A stretch of 13,456 nucleotides of DNA from Acidobacteriota bacterium (GCA_021805265.1 JAJZFR010000397.1:1-13456); one strand, 5' to 3'; counted from the first letter of the stretch, positions 1 to 6,158 are shown. The notes: generated from the letters alone by a model not told the origin. A program made the numbers and translations.

Positions 1-600
1 TTGCAGGGCGAGCGTCCGATGGCGGCGCAGAACCGGACGCTGGGCAAGTTCAAGCTGGCGGGGATTCCACCGGCGCAGCGCGGCGTGCCACAGATCGAGG
101 TCACCTTCGACATCGACGCGAACGGGATCCTGAACGTGACGGCGAAGGACAACGCGACGGGCAAGGACACGCGCATCACGATTACCTCAAGCTCTGGTCT
201 GAGCAAGGAAGAGGTGGAGCGGATGGCGAAGGAGGCCGAAGCCCACGCAGCCGAGGACAAGGAGCAGCGGGAGCAGATCGAGGCGCGCAATGGCCTGGAT
301 TCGCTGGCCTACAACATCGAAAAGATGTTGAAGGAAGCGGGCGAAAAGGTGGAGGGCGCGGAGCGGACCGAGGTTGAGACCGCGCTGGCCGAGGCGCGCA
401 AGACGCTCGAAGGCGCGCCGACCGTCGCCGACCTGAAGGCAGCGCAGGAGAAGCTGACGACAGCCAGCCACAAGATGGCCGAAGTGCTGTACAAGGCCAA
501 CGCGGCCACTTCGGCAGCAGCCACCCCGACCGAGCCTGTGGCCGAGGCGAAGGACAACGTGATCGACGCCGAGTATGTGGACGTGGACGAGAAGAAGTAA
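1..600 (+). CDS. dnaK: Chaperone protein DnaK (Hsp70), C-terminal part; 5' end outside window
   Basis: This is the last 199 residues of the cytosolic Hsp70 chaperone, which binds and releases unfolded polypeptides in an ATP cycle with DnaJ and GrpE. The reading frame is open from base 1, and the first codon (ttg) is internal, not a start. Visible parts are the end of the substrate-binding beta-sandwich (GILNVTAKDNATGKD at about residues 42-56), the helical lid beginning at GLSKEEVERM (about 66-75) and running to about 165, and an Ala/Thr/Pro-rich linker. The acidic C-terminal tail (DNVIDAEYVDVDEKK, 185-199) is typical of bacterial DnaK and contacts co-chaperones. The ATPase domain (roughly 400 residues) lies upstream of the window. 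The gene ends in TAA and is followed 34 bases later by a strong stem-loop. Identification is firm. Confidence 0.97.
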   Translation: MQGERPMAAQNRTLGKFKLAGIPPAQRGVPQIEVTFDIDANGILNVTAKDNATGKDTRITITSSSGLSKEEVERMAKEAEAHAAEDKEQREQIEARNGLDSLAYNIEKMLKEAGEKVEGAERTEVETALAEARKTLEGAPTVADLKAAQEKLTTASHKMAEVLYKANAATSAAATPTEPVAEAKDNVIDAEYVDVDEKK

Positions 601-633
601 GCGGGCGAGCAAGTTCGCTGAGACGGAAATATG

Positions 634-681
634 ACGCAAAACGGGCAAGGGTGCGGAGACGCACCCTTGCCCGTTTTGCGT
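634..681 (+). terminator. Strong stem-loop after dnaK, probable terminator
   Basis: Two perfectly complementary 22-base arms (634-655 and 660-681) enclose a GAGA loop (656-659), which fits the GNRA tetraloop pattern. The stem begins 34 bases after the dnaK stop. No clean T-run follows it (tatagctcattt), although the 3' arm contains TTTT. It is probably the dnaK transcript end or a 3'-stabilising structure. The symmetry would also let it act against transcription arriving from the minus strand. Confidence 0.75.
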
Positions 682-769
682 ATAGCTCATTTCTGCGGGG
701 ACGCTCAAAGCATTTTTGCGGAATGCCGGGACTTTCCGCAGGGGGTGGATTTTGTGGAGAAAAATCCAA
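682..769. other. Intergenic spacer with two small hairpins, no gene
   Basis: No coding pattern is apparent here. Two small inverted repeats are visible: tgcggaa/ttccgca (717-723 with 734-740, 10-base loop) and tggatttt/aaaatcca (746-753 with 761-768, 7-base loop). They lie between the dnaK stem-loop and the first inverted-end element. They may belong to a larger mosaic of palindromic elements filling the gap between the convergent dnaK and glycosyltransferase genes. Function unknown. Confidence 0.4.
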
Positions 770-920
770 GGCCTGTTAACACTACCCGGTCCTTCGGGTT
801 GCGGTGAAAATGGGGCCATACATTCGTTGTCAGGCTCGAATTTGGAACCACCAAGCGCTTCGCCTCGTCTGGCAGCATTTTCGCTCGCAACGCCATACGC
901 TCGGGTCGTGTTAACAGGCC
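770..920. repeat. 151-bp intergenic element with inverted ends (MITE-like)
   Basis: The ends are perfect 13-base inverted repeats, ggcctgttaacac at 770-782 and its complement at 908-920. Similarity continues inward for about 35 bases with mismatches (770-803 against 886-920, both reaching a gttgcg/cgcaac block). There is no internal gene. A small hairpin (acccg/cgggt around 784-799) lies near the left end. The right end abuts the next element at 921. It resembles a small non-autonomous transposable or REP-like element. No clear target-site duplication is visible, partly because the outermost GGCC is itself palindromic. Confidence 0.6.
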
Positions 921-1038
921 CTAGAGCAGTTTCACAGTTACTGTGCCCGAGCCAAAATTGCGATGTGCAGCTTTTCTTAAGGAAAAGCTGCGCGAATATC
1001 CACTCCCGCTGGGTACACCTACTGTGAAACTGCTTTAG
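921..1038 (+). repeat. 118-bp palindromic intergenic repeat, copy A
   Basis: The 18-base inverted ends differ at one position (ctaGagcagtttcacagt at 921-938 against the complement of 1021-1038). Inside is a perfect 10-bp hairpin (967-976 with 982-991, loop ttaag) and the short palindrome cacagt-t-actgtg (933-945). A second copy, the same length and about 90% identical (106 of 118 by hand alignment, no gaps), lies in inverted orientation at 1923-2040. The rightmost bases include the TAA stop of the glycosyltransferase gene on the minus strand. It is probably a short non-coding repeat family member that may also help end transcripts. Confidence 0.8.
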
Positions 1039-1865
1039 CTGGCGACGCGATGGCGTTTCTCCCAGATTTTGGCGTCGACGAGGAAGCGGAACCAGAAGGT
1101 TTGCAGCACCCAGAAGATGAAGCCCTCGGTGCCGTCGAGGAAGCCTAGACGCACGATGAAGCGATAGAAGAAGAGAGCAAACGGGCGAACAAAAAGGGGC
1201 ACGCTGTTGTATTTCTCTCGCCAGTAACGTTTGCGCTGCGCGGGTGTTCCTTTGGCGTCGGGCGTGAGCCTGCCGGTTGTCTGGGCGGCGAACATCTCGG
1301 CCACTTCTCCATCGGCCCATCGATTGTGTCTGGCGGTCCACTCGGAGAGGCTCATGGCAATGTCGTCGATCATCACGCCGGGAAGCTGGCCTGTAGAACC
1401 GGCAGCAACGAGCAGAAAATGCTGGTCGTATTTGCGATCTTCGCAACGACCGACGCCGCTGCGGAAGAGGCGCAGGTGCCAGGTGGGATTCATTCCGCCG
1501 TGGCGGAGGACGCGACCGAGGAAGCGCAGATAGCGGGGAACGAAATAGCCGGAGTGCTGCGGCTCGTCAGGGAGCGCGCGGATGGCTGCGACCAACTCGT
1601 TGTCCATGACTTCGTCTGCGTCGAGATGAAGCTGCCAGGCACGCGTGATGGGCAGGTTGTCGATGGCCCAGTTGCGCTGCGCGCCGTAGTTTTCAAAGGG
1701 ATGCTGAACGACCCGCGCGCCGAAGGACTCAGCGACAGCGACGGTGTTGTCTGTGCTGAAGGAATCGACGACAAAAACATCTTCGGAGACCTTGCGAGCT
1801 TGCGCCAGCGTAGCTCCCAGTGTGTCGGCGGAGTTGAAAGAGAGCAGGATGACAGTGGGTTGCAT
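1035..1865 (-). CDS. Family 2 glycosyltransferase (WaaE/KdtX-like)
   Basis: A 276-residue GT-A type glycosyltransferase that would transfer a sugar from a nucleotide-sugar to an envelope glycan acceptor on the cytosolic face. The N-terminal strand and loop MQPTVILLSFNSADTL and the nucleotide-binding stretch VVDSFSTDNT (about 32-41) are typical of GT2. HLDADEV (80-86) supplies the DxD metal site. The middle and C-terminal layout resembles the LPS-core glucosyltransferase WaaE/KdtX group, with a hydrophobic, aromatic C-terminal stretch (about 223-264) that may sit on the membrane. I start at ATG 1865 because anything further upstream is encoded by the repeat at 1923-2040. No strong Shine-Dalgarno sequence is visible. 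The stop lies in the end of repeat copy A. It follows the acyltransferase on the same strand, suggesting a shared envelope-glycan role. Acceptor and donor are unknown. Confidence 0.9.
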   Translation of the reverse strand: MQPTVILLSFNSADTLGATLAQARKVSEDVFVVDSFSTDNTVAVAESFGARVVQHPFENYGAQRNWAIDNLPITRAWQLHLDADEVMDNELVAAIRALPDEPQHSGYFVPRYLRFLGRVLRHGGMNPTWHLRLFRSGVGRCEDRKYDQHFLLVAAGSTGQLPGVMIDDIAMSLSEWTARHNRWADGEVAEMFAAQTTGRLTPDAKGTPAQRKRYWREKYNSVPLFVRPFALFFYRFIVRLGFLDGTEGFIFWVLQTFWFRFLVDAKIWEKRHRVAS

Positions 1866-1922
1866 AGGTTGATGGTAGTACAGAAGCGATTGCCGGTTGT
1901 TGAAGTTCTGTGATGGGGAGAG

Positions 1923-2040
1923 CGAAAGCAGTTCCACAGAAGGTATTCCCAGCGGGAGTGGATCTTCGCGCAGCGTTTCCTCAAGAAAAGCTGCACCTCG
2001 CAATTTTGGCTGGGGCACAGTAACTGTGAAACTGCACTAA
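1923..2040 (-). repeat. 118-bp palindromic intergenic repeat, copy B (inverted relative to copy A)
   Basis: This is the reverse-oriented partner of the copy at 921-1038. Both are 118 bases, with 12 differences and no gaps in a hand alignment. The central hairpin (gcagcttttc... in the copy A orientation) keeps its shape with one mismatched pair, and the cacagttactgtg palindrome is intact. It fills the gap between the acyltransferase and glycosyltransferase genes. Its edge supplies the TAG stop of the acyltransferase. The differences are scattered with no codon-like spacing, so it does not look coding. Confidence 0.8.
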
Positions 2041-3131
2041 AAACGGCGTTTGAGCTTGAGGATCGGCGATTCGAATCCGTACCAGAGGGCGGTGGCGGCG
2101 AGCGTGGAAGCGGCGAGTCGCAGGGCGACGATGATGAGGTTTCCAGTTGTGCCCATGGGATCGAGCCGCGCGTTGAAGGAGCCGAAGTAGACAAAGACCA
2201 GAATGTGAGTCATGTAGAGGCCGTAACTGATCTTGCCGTAGTATGCGAAGGGACCGCGACGCAGCAGGACGGCGAGTGGATTCCGCGCGCCGGTGGCGGC
2301 GATGGCGCAGAGGACAACGCCCGCAAAGAGCAGCGCGAGAGAAGAGTCAAGAAACGCGGTGCCCGCAGCGATGGTGGCCGTGGCCCACAGGCCGAGCGCG
2401 GCGGTGGCAATCCCGATGGCGAGCCAGAAACGACGCGACCAGCGGAGGCTGAACAGGGCGAGCGCCAGCAGGCTGCCGAGAGCGATGCCGTCGAGATGGA
2501 TGAGGGTGTGGGTTGGGTTGAGCCAGTGCGGATGGTTCATGCGCAGGAGCGGCGAGCCGACGAGCACGGCAAACAGGAGTGCGGCAAGCCACGCGCGGCG
2601 ATTGCCGAGGAAGCGAACGAGCGGCGCCCAGAGCAGGTAATACTGTTCCTCGATGGCGAGGGACCAGGTTGGCCCAAGCGTGCCGGGCAGCGCGGTGTGG
2701 CGGAGGTTCTGGAGGAAGAGCGCGTAGGCCAGAAGCGTCTTCCAGTGCGTCTGGTGGGCCAGCGTATCGCCCAGGAACCACCGTGGAACGCTGTAACAGA
2801 CGACCAGCAGGAGCAGGTAAACCGGCCAGATGCGCAGGGCACGGCGGGCATAGAAGTTGCGGAAGTAGTGGGGCCTGTGGCGCGCCTCGATCAGGATGGT
2901 TGTGATGAGAAAGCCGGAGAGGACAAAGAACAGATTGACGCCAGCCCAACCCCAGAGCGAAGGGTAGTGGACGGGAGTGCCGACCAGCAGCGGATGGCAG
3001 TGGTAGAGGACGACGGCCAGCACGGCGAGGCCGCGCAGCCCTTGCAGTTCGGGGATGTAGGCTGTCAGCCACGCGGGGCGATGGTACCCAGGCAGAATTC
3101 CCGGAGCAAGTTTCTCTGAATCATCCTGCAT
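2037..3131 (-). CDS. Membrane acyltransferase, acyltransferase-3 (OafA/YrhL-like) family
   Basis: A 364-residue integral inner-membrane O-acyltransferase, the type that adds acetyl or other acyl groups to surface sugars such as O-antigen, peptidoglycan or exopolysaccharide. Family marks are the R-x10-H motif in the first membrane segment (R33 in LQGLRGLAV, H44 in VLYHCHP), GVNLFFVLSGFLIT (about 64-77), FYARRALRIWPVY (about 93-105) and the WSLAIEEQYYLLW block (about 156-168). About ten hydrophobic segments follow one another to the C-terminus. No C-terminal SGNH domain is present. I chose ATG 3131 because taaggacgaga directly precedes it. An ATG at 3155 would add eight residues but lies inside the preceding gene. 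The stop TAG lies in repeat copy B. Its stop-overlapping start suggests coupling to the DUF3825-like gene. Confidence 0.93.
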   Translation of the reverse strand: MQDDSEKLAPGILPGYHRPAWLTAYIPELQGLRGLAVLAVVLYHCHPLLVGTPVHYPSLWGWAGVNLFFVLSGFLITTILIEARHRPHYFRNFYARRALRIWPVYLLLLVVCYSVPRWFLGDTLAHQTHWKTLLAYALFLQNLRHTALPGTLGPTWSLAIEEQYYLLWAPLVRFLGNRRAWLAALLFAVLVGSPLLRMNHPHWLNPTHTLIHLDGIALGSLLALALFSLRWSRRFWLAIGIATAALGLWATATIAAGTAFLDSSLALLFAGVVLCAIAATGARNPLAVLLRRGPFAYYGKISYGLYMTHILVFVYFGSFNARLDPMGTTGNLIIVALRLAASTLAATALWYGFESPILKLKRRF

Positions 3132-3136
3132 TCTCG

Positions 3137-3141
3137 TCCTT
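3137..3141 (-). promoter_or_regulatory. Ribosome binding site of the acyltransferase, overlapping the upstream stop codon
   Basis: On the minus strand the sequence reads TAAGGACGAGAATG. The TAA (3142-3140) ends the DUF3825-like gene, and its last two bases are part of AAGGA, the Shine-Dalgarno sequence for the ATG at 3131 with 5-base spacing. This fixes the acyltransferase start and implies that ribosomes finishing the upstream gene can start the next one. Confidence 0.7.
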
Positions 3142-4036
3142 ATGGATTCAACCATTCCCTGTCTGGGCGCGTGATCAATCGAGCGCTGAAATAGGCCTGA
3201 TCCATATCGAGGATGGTTTTTATCTGATAGCAGCGGTTTGGATCATCCCGTTCAACCAGAAAACACGAGACATCGCTGCTATTGGAAGAGTGGAACGGAA
3301 GGAGCAACTGCATCCGCATTTCCTCGATGTAATAAACGGGAATAGCGGTTTTGTAATTTCGACGGATTTTTGGAATCAGGTTTTCCAGTGCTCCGCGGAG
3401 ATAATTTCTTACGGACTCATCGGATGCATCCATGGGAAACCCGGAACGCTCCTTTGCCCGATCAAACATGTGGTCAAAAATACCCGTGTCCAATGAATAA
3501 CTTGTATCGAACACGTAATCCCGACTGTCATTCGAGTACCAGGCGAGCTTGGGCAAGCGTACTCCAAAATGTTGACGAAAGACCGGAGATCGAGATGTTT
3601 CTGTTCCCTTGTAGACCCAATCGGAAACCGGGGATGTAGTGGCTCCAGAACTGCGGTATCGCTCAAAAATGCAAAAGAGGTCGGCTGAGTGTTTATCCTG
3701 AAGTCCCGAATTGAAACAGGCCCAGGATTGGTCTTCACTCTCGACGAAGTAGCCTCCTGGTTCCATCGTCGACATGTCTTTGAGTCTGGAAAACGTGTAC
3801 TGCAGATAATTACGGAGCTTTGGAGGTTTATTGCGGTAGCGGTTTTCGAATTTAGGCTGGGTAAAATACCAGGCTTCCCTGCCTTCCAGCGTCTTCTCGG
3901 CTATGGTGACGAAGGGCGCATCGTAGTCCTGAACCCGCGTGAGCGGATCGACATACGGATGAAAATGGGCAAAGGCTGTTTGTTTGTCTTGCTCTTTACT
4001 TCTTGTGAACAAGGAAGAATATCGCTGCAAATCCAT
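3140..4036 (-). CDS. DUF3825-like domain protein of unknown function
   Basis: A soluble 298-residue protein with no signal peptide or membrane segment. I recognise it as DUF3825-like from memory of the family's ending. The C-terminal third has YYIEEMRMQLLLPFH (236-249), a strand CFLVERD (258-264) and the closing block TILDMDQAYFSARLITRPDREWL (274-296). A central CFNSGLQDKHSADLFCIFER segment (107-126) matches the family's 'FNTGL...' core. Biochemical role unknown. The start at ATG 4036 is preferred: a TTG at 4135 would stay in frame but would translate through a stem-loop and add a Pro/Arg-rich stretch with no domain character. Sampled 60-base lines give about 45-48% GC, against 62-70% in proC and the MFS gene, suggesting later acquisition. 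Its stop overlaps the acyltransferase ribosome binding site. Confidence 0.72.
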   Translation of the reverse strand: MDLQRYSSLFTRSKEQDKQTAFAHFHPYVDPLTRVQDYDAPFVTIAEKTLEGREAWYFTQPKFENRYRNKPPKLRNYLQYTFSRLKDMSTMEPGGYFVESEDQSWACFNSGLQDKHSADLFCIFERYRSSGATTSPVSDWVYKGTETSRSPVFRQHFGVRLPKLAWYSNDSRDYVFDTSYSLDTGIFDHMFDRAKERSGFPMDASDESVRNYLRGALENLIPKIRRNYKTAIPVYYIEEMRMQLLLPFHSSNSSDVSCFLVERDDPNRCYQIKTILDMDQAYFSARLITRPDREWLNP

Positions 4037-4046
4037 ACCAAATAAT

Positions 4047-4071
4047 AACCCCCACCGTTTGGGTGGGGGTT
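4047..4071 (-). terminator. GC-rich stem-loop with T-rich tail, between proC and the DUF3825-like gene
   Basis: Perfect 10-bp arms (4047-4056 and 4062-4071) with a 5-base loop. Read on the minus strand, the stem is followed by TTATTATTT, the look of an intrinsic terminator for transcripts coming from proC. It ends only 10 bases before ATG 4036. The GGTGGGGG in its downstream arm is also the only purine-rich Shine-Dalgarno candidate for that start. It may therefore act as a terminator, an attenuator, or a structure hiding the ribosome binding site. Confidence 0.6.
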
Positions 4072-4226
4072 GTTCTGTCAACCTAAAGCTTCTGTGAGTT
4101 CTCGAAAACGATGTGTTCTGTGAAAGGCTGCCCAAAGGCTTATAGGATGCTCCAGAAACCTCTATAGAGCCACTATATCACATTCGTGAGTAAACTCATT
4201 GCTGTGAGTCTCCGGTTTAGCCCCCG

Positions 4227-5081
4227 TTATCCCGCAGCGAGTTCTTTGGCGCGCTGGGTGGCGCGCATGACGGCCTTGATGAGGGTTACGCGCAGGCCGC
4301 CTTCTTCGAGTTCCAGAATGCCGTCGATGGTGCAGCCTGCGGGGGTGGTGACGGCGTCCTTGAGCAGGGCCGGGTGGTAGCCGGTGTCGAGGACCATTTT
4401 GGCGGCGCCAAAGGTGGTCTGGGCTGCAAGGAGCGTTGCCGTGTCGCGCGGCAGGCCGACCTTGACGCCCGCCTCGGCGAGCGATTCGAGGATGATGTAG
4501 ATGAAGGCCGGCCCGGAGGCGGATAGGCCAGTGACTGCGTCCATGTGTTTTTCGTCCACGGTGACGGTGCGTCCGACGGTTTCAAAGATGCGCCTTGCCA
4601 GTTCCATCTGGGTATCGGTGACGAAGCGTCCGCGACAGAGGCCGGCGATGCCGGCGCCGAGAGCCGAGGGCGTGTTGGGCATGGCGCGGATGACGGGGAT
4701 TTCGATCCCGGCAGCCTCTTCGATTGCCGCAGTCTTCACCGACGCCGCAAAGCTGACGATAGTCTTCCCAGGCGTGAGGGCGGGGCGAATCTGCGCGATG
4801 AGGTCCGGCACCTGGAAGGGCTTGACGCCGAGCAGGATCAGGTCCGCCTGTTGCGCAGCGGCTAGATTGTCGGTCGAGACATCGATGCCCCACTGGGTGG
4901 AGAGCGCGAGGGCGCGCTCGGCGTGGGCGACGGTTGCGTGAATCTGGTCGGGCGCGAAGAGGTTCTGTTTCAGAAACGCCTGAAGCAGGATGCCGCCCAT
5001 CTTGCCGGTGCCAAGCACGGCGACGCGGACATGGGGCAGTTGCGCGGGGATATTCAGTTGTTCAACGGCAATATCGGACAC
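4227..5081 (-). CDS. proC: Pyrroline-5-carboxylate reductase
   Basis: A cytosolic enzyme of 284 residues, the usual family length. It catalyses the last step of proline synthesis: NAD(P)H-dependent reduction of 1-pyrroline-5-carboxylate to L-proline. The Rossmann dinucleotide-binding loop is VAVLGTGKMGG (20-30). LLGVKPFQ (83-90), SFAASVKTAAIE (110-121) and AMPNTPSALGAG (133-144) follow in family order. The C-terminal dimerisation and active-site signature DAVTGLSASGPAFIYIILES spans 181-200, with TTPAGCTIDGI at 245-255. The start is GTG 5081, preceded by AAGGA with 6-base spacing (tcaaggaaaaaca). It is a housekeeping gene sitting between two lower-GC accessory stretches. Transcription probably ends at the stem-loop at 4047-4071. 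Identification is firm. Confidence 0.96.
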   Translation of the reverse strand: MSDIAVEQLNIPAQLPHVRVAVLGTGKMGGILLQAFLKQNLFAPDQIHATVAHAERALALSTQWGIDVSTDNLAAAQQADLILLGVKPFQVPDLIAQIRPALTPGKTIVSFAASVKTAAIEEAAGIEIPVIRAMPNTPSALGAGIAGLCRGRFVTDTQMELARRIFETVGRTVTVDEKHMDAVTGLSASGPAFIYIILESLAEAGVKVGLPRDTATLLAAQTTFGAAKMVLDTGYHPALLKDAVTTPAGCTIDGILELEEGGLRVTLIKAVMRATQRAKELAAG

Positions 5082-5334
5082 TGTTTTTCCTTGAGTTAAG
5101 GGCGTCTGCGCATGTTCAAGCGCCAGTTAGAGATTGCTTCCAGCATACGCTTTCCGGTCTGAGAAGTTCTTTGTGTCCGGCATTTTGGCGGAGTGGATCG
5201 CGCAGGAGTAAAGATGCGCTTTATGAAAACGAGGCTTTTCGCTATCGTGGGCGAGCATAAAAGCACCAGAATAGGAGCTGGCGAGCAGGATATGGAGCGA
5301 TTTAATTCTTGGAGTGAATCCTGAAAAGCAGGAG
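5082..5334. other. Non-coding gap upstream of proC
   Basis: About 250 bases between the GYQP-motif gene and proC. Reading frames here have no recognisable domain, and the frame that crosses the region antisense-like (5127-5513) looks like chance. I see only weak symmetries (gctttt/aaaagc around 5230-5265) and no convincing terminator. A proC promoter would be expected here on the minus strand, but I could not pick clear hexamers. Confidence 0.4.
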
Positions 5335-5532
5335 CTAAGAAGCGTTCCTGGTCGAACCGGGAGCGGGCAGACCGGAGCCACCTTTTGGCGGCTCACTATG
5401 GAGCATGGAACTCTTAGGCTGGTAGCCATTGGTCTCGCGGCCGAGACTACCAGTCGTGCTGCCTGCTGGTTGATAGCCTCTCTCTTGATATTCGGAGATA
5501 GATTTAGGTGCATTGAATTGATCTTGTGCCAT
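5335..5532 (-). CDS. Small proline/glycine/serine-rich protein with two GYQP motifs
   Basis: A 65-residue protein of unknown function, hydrophilic and probably largely disordered. The visible pattern is two copies of GYQP (19-22 in YQERGYQPAGS and 36-39 in ETNGYQPKSS), then a Pro/Gly/Ser tail (EPPKGGSGLPAPGS, 47-60). No signal peptide or membrane helix is present. A strong Shine-Dalgarno sequence, GGAGG with 4 bases to ATG, supports the start at 5532. The gene begins only 14 bases after the stop of the DUF6338-like membrane protein on the same strand, so the two are almost certainly co-transcribed and may work together, for example as a small partner or effector of the membrane protein. I infer that it is real from the ribosome binding site and the tight spacing, not from a known family. 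Confidence 0.6.
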   Translation of the reverse strand: MAQDQFNAPKSISEYQERGYQPAGSTTGSLGRETNGYQPKSSMLHSEPPKGGSGLPAPGSTRNAS

Positions 5533-5546
5533 AACCCCTCCAGTCG

Positions 5547-6158
5547 CTATTCTACGCCAAAAAACTCTACAGCACGTATCTCTTCCTTCATTACTAAAAT
5601 GCCCTTTGATCGCTCGACCTTGCATTGAAACCGACCGTCACTATCGAGGATCCATAATTCTTCGAGGTAGATTTGCTCTTCGGCTGGGTTGGAGGAGGCG
5701 AACGATTCTGATCCGAATTTACCACCGATACGCTGACCATCCCTGAGATGCACGATGATCCAGAACGGAATCCTCTTTCCGAAGATGTAGTCCCATGGCT
5801 TCTGAATCGGGTTGACGAAGTGTTTAGCGACAAAAGGGAATCGGGAGAATCCAAAGTAGGCAAATGGCCAGCAGCAGGGCGCAAACACCATGACCACAAG
5901 CACGGTGAACCAAACGAAAACGAAGTGCAAGAAATTAAAATTCCCAGTACGCACAACCGCAATGTGCGGAGCGACCAGCCAAATCAATGGAAAAAGCGCA
6001 GCAAAGTTGAGTGTGCTGTATCCCATCGCATCAAAAAGTGATTTTGAGAAATCTCTCGACTCTCTCGGGACCATCAAATCATAGACTTTGATGGAGATAA
6101 ATCCGGGTACAAAAAAGAGGATGAAGAGCGCAAGTTTATCCACCGTCCAAATATCCAT
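5547..6158 (-). CDS. DUF6338-like membrane protein
   Basis: A 203-residue inner-membrane protein of unknown function. Three hydrophobic segments are visible: about 8-26 (LALFILFFVPGFISIKVY), 47-69 and 76-103. A soluble, strand-rich C-terminal domain follows (about 120-200), with FWIIVHLRDGQRIGGKFG (132-149) and YLEELWILDSDGRF (164-177). The opening PGFISIKVYDL and the domain order recall DUF6338; this is from memory and was not searched. The start is ATG 6158, placed 7 bases after AAGGAA; a TTG two codons upstream is too close to that site. It follows the MFS gene by 49 bases and is followed at once by the GYQP gene. A sampled line has about 42% GC, far below the MFS gene, suggesting transfer. 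Confidence 0.75.
   Translation of the reverse strand: MDIWTVDKLALFILFFVPGFISIKVYDLMVPRESRDFSKSLFDAMGYSTLNFAALFPLIWLVAPHIAVVRTGNFNFLHFVFVWFTVLVVMVFAPCCWPFAYFGFSRFPFVAKHFVNPIQKPWDYIFGKRIPFWIIVHLRDGQRIGGKFGSESFASSNPAEEQIYLEELWILDSDGRFQCKVERSKGILVMKEEIRAVEFFGVE

Noticed and set aside
187..1446. Long open frame of 419 codons on the minus strand
   Set aside because: It runs antisense to dnaK, through the palindromic elements and into the glycosyltransferase in another frame; the translation is Arg-rich with no domain, the usual shadow in high-GC DNA.
1866..2018. Upstream extension of the glycosyltransferase frame to 2018 (51 extra residues)
   Set aside because: Most of the extension is encoded by the 118-bp repeat, and the GT2 fold begins exactly at the ATG at 1865.
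2205..3119. 304-codon plus-strand frame
   Set aside because: It is antisense to the clearly recognisable acyltransferase; its charged, Glu/Arg/Gly-rich translation is a mirror artefact.
4036..4135. TTG start at 4135 for the DUF3825-like gene
   Set aside because: It would translate across the GC-rich stem-loop and add a Pro/Arg-rich segment without domain character; ATG 4036 begins the plausible protein.
4187..4198. tgagt-aa-actca palindrome downstream of proC
   Set aside because: Short arms with no promoter nearby and no second copy; too weak to call an operator.
5127..5513. 128-codon minus-strand frame overlapping the GYQP gene
   Set aside because: No domain and no matching ribosome binding site; the GYQP frame has the strong GGAGG site and tight spacing to its neighbour.
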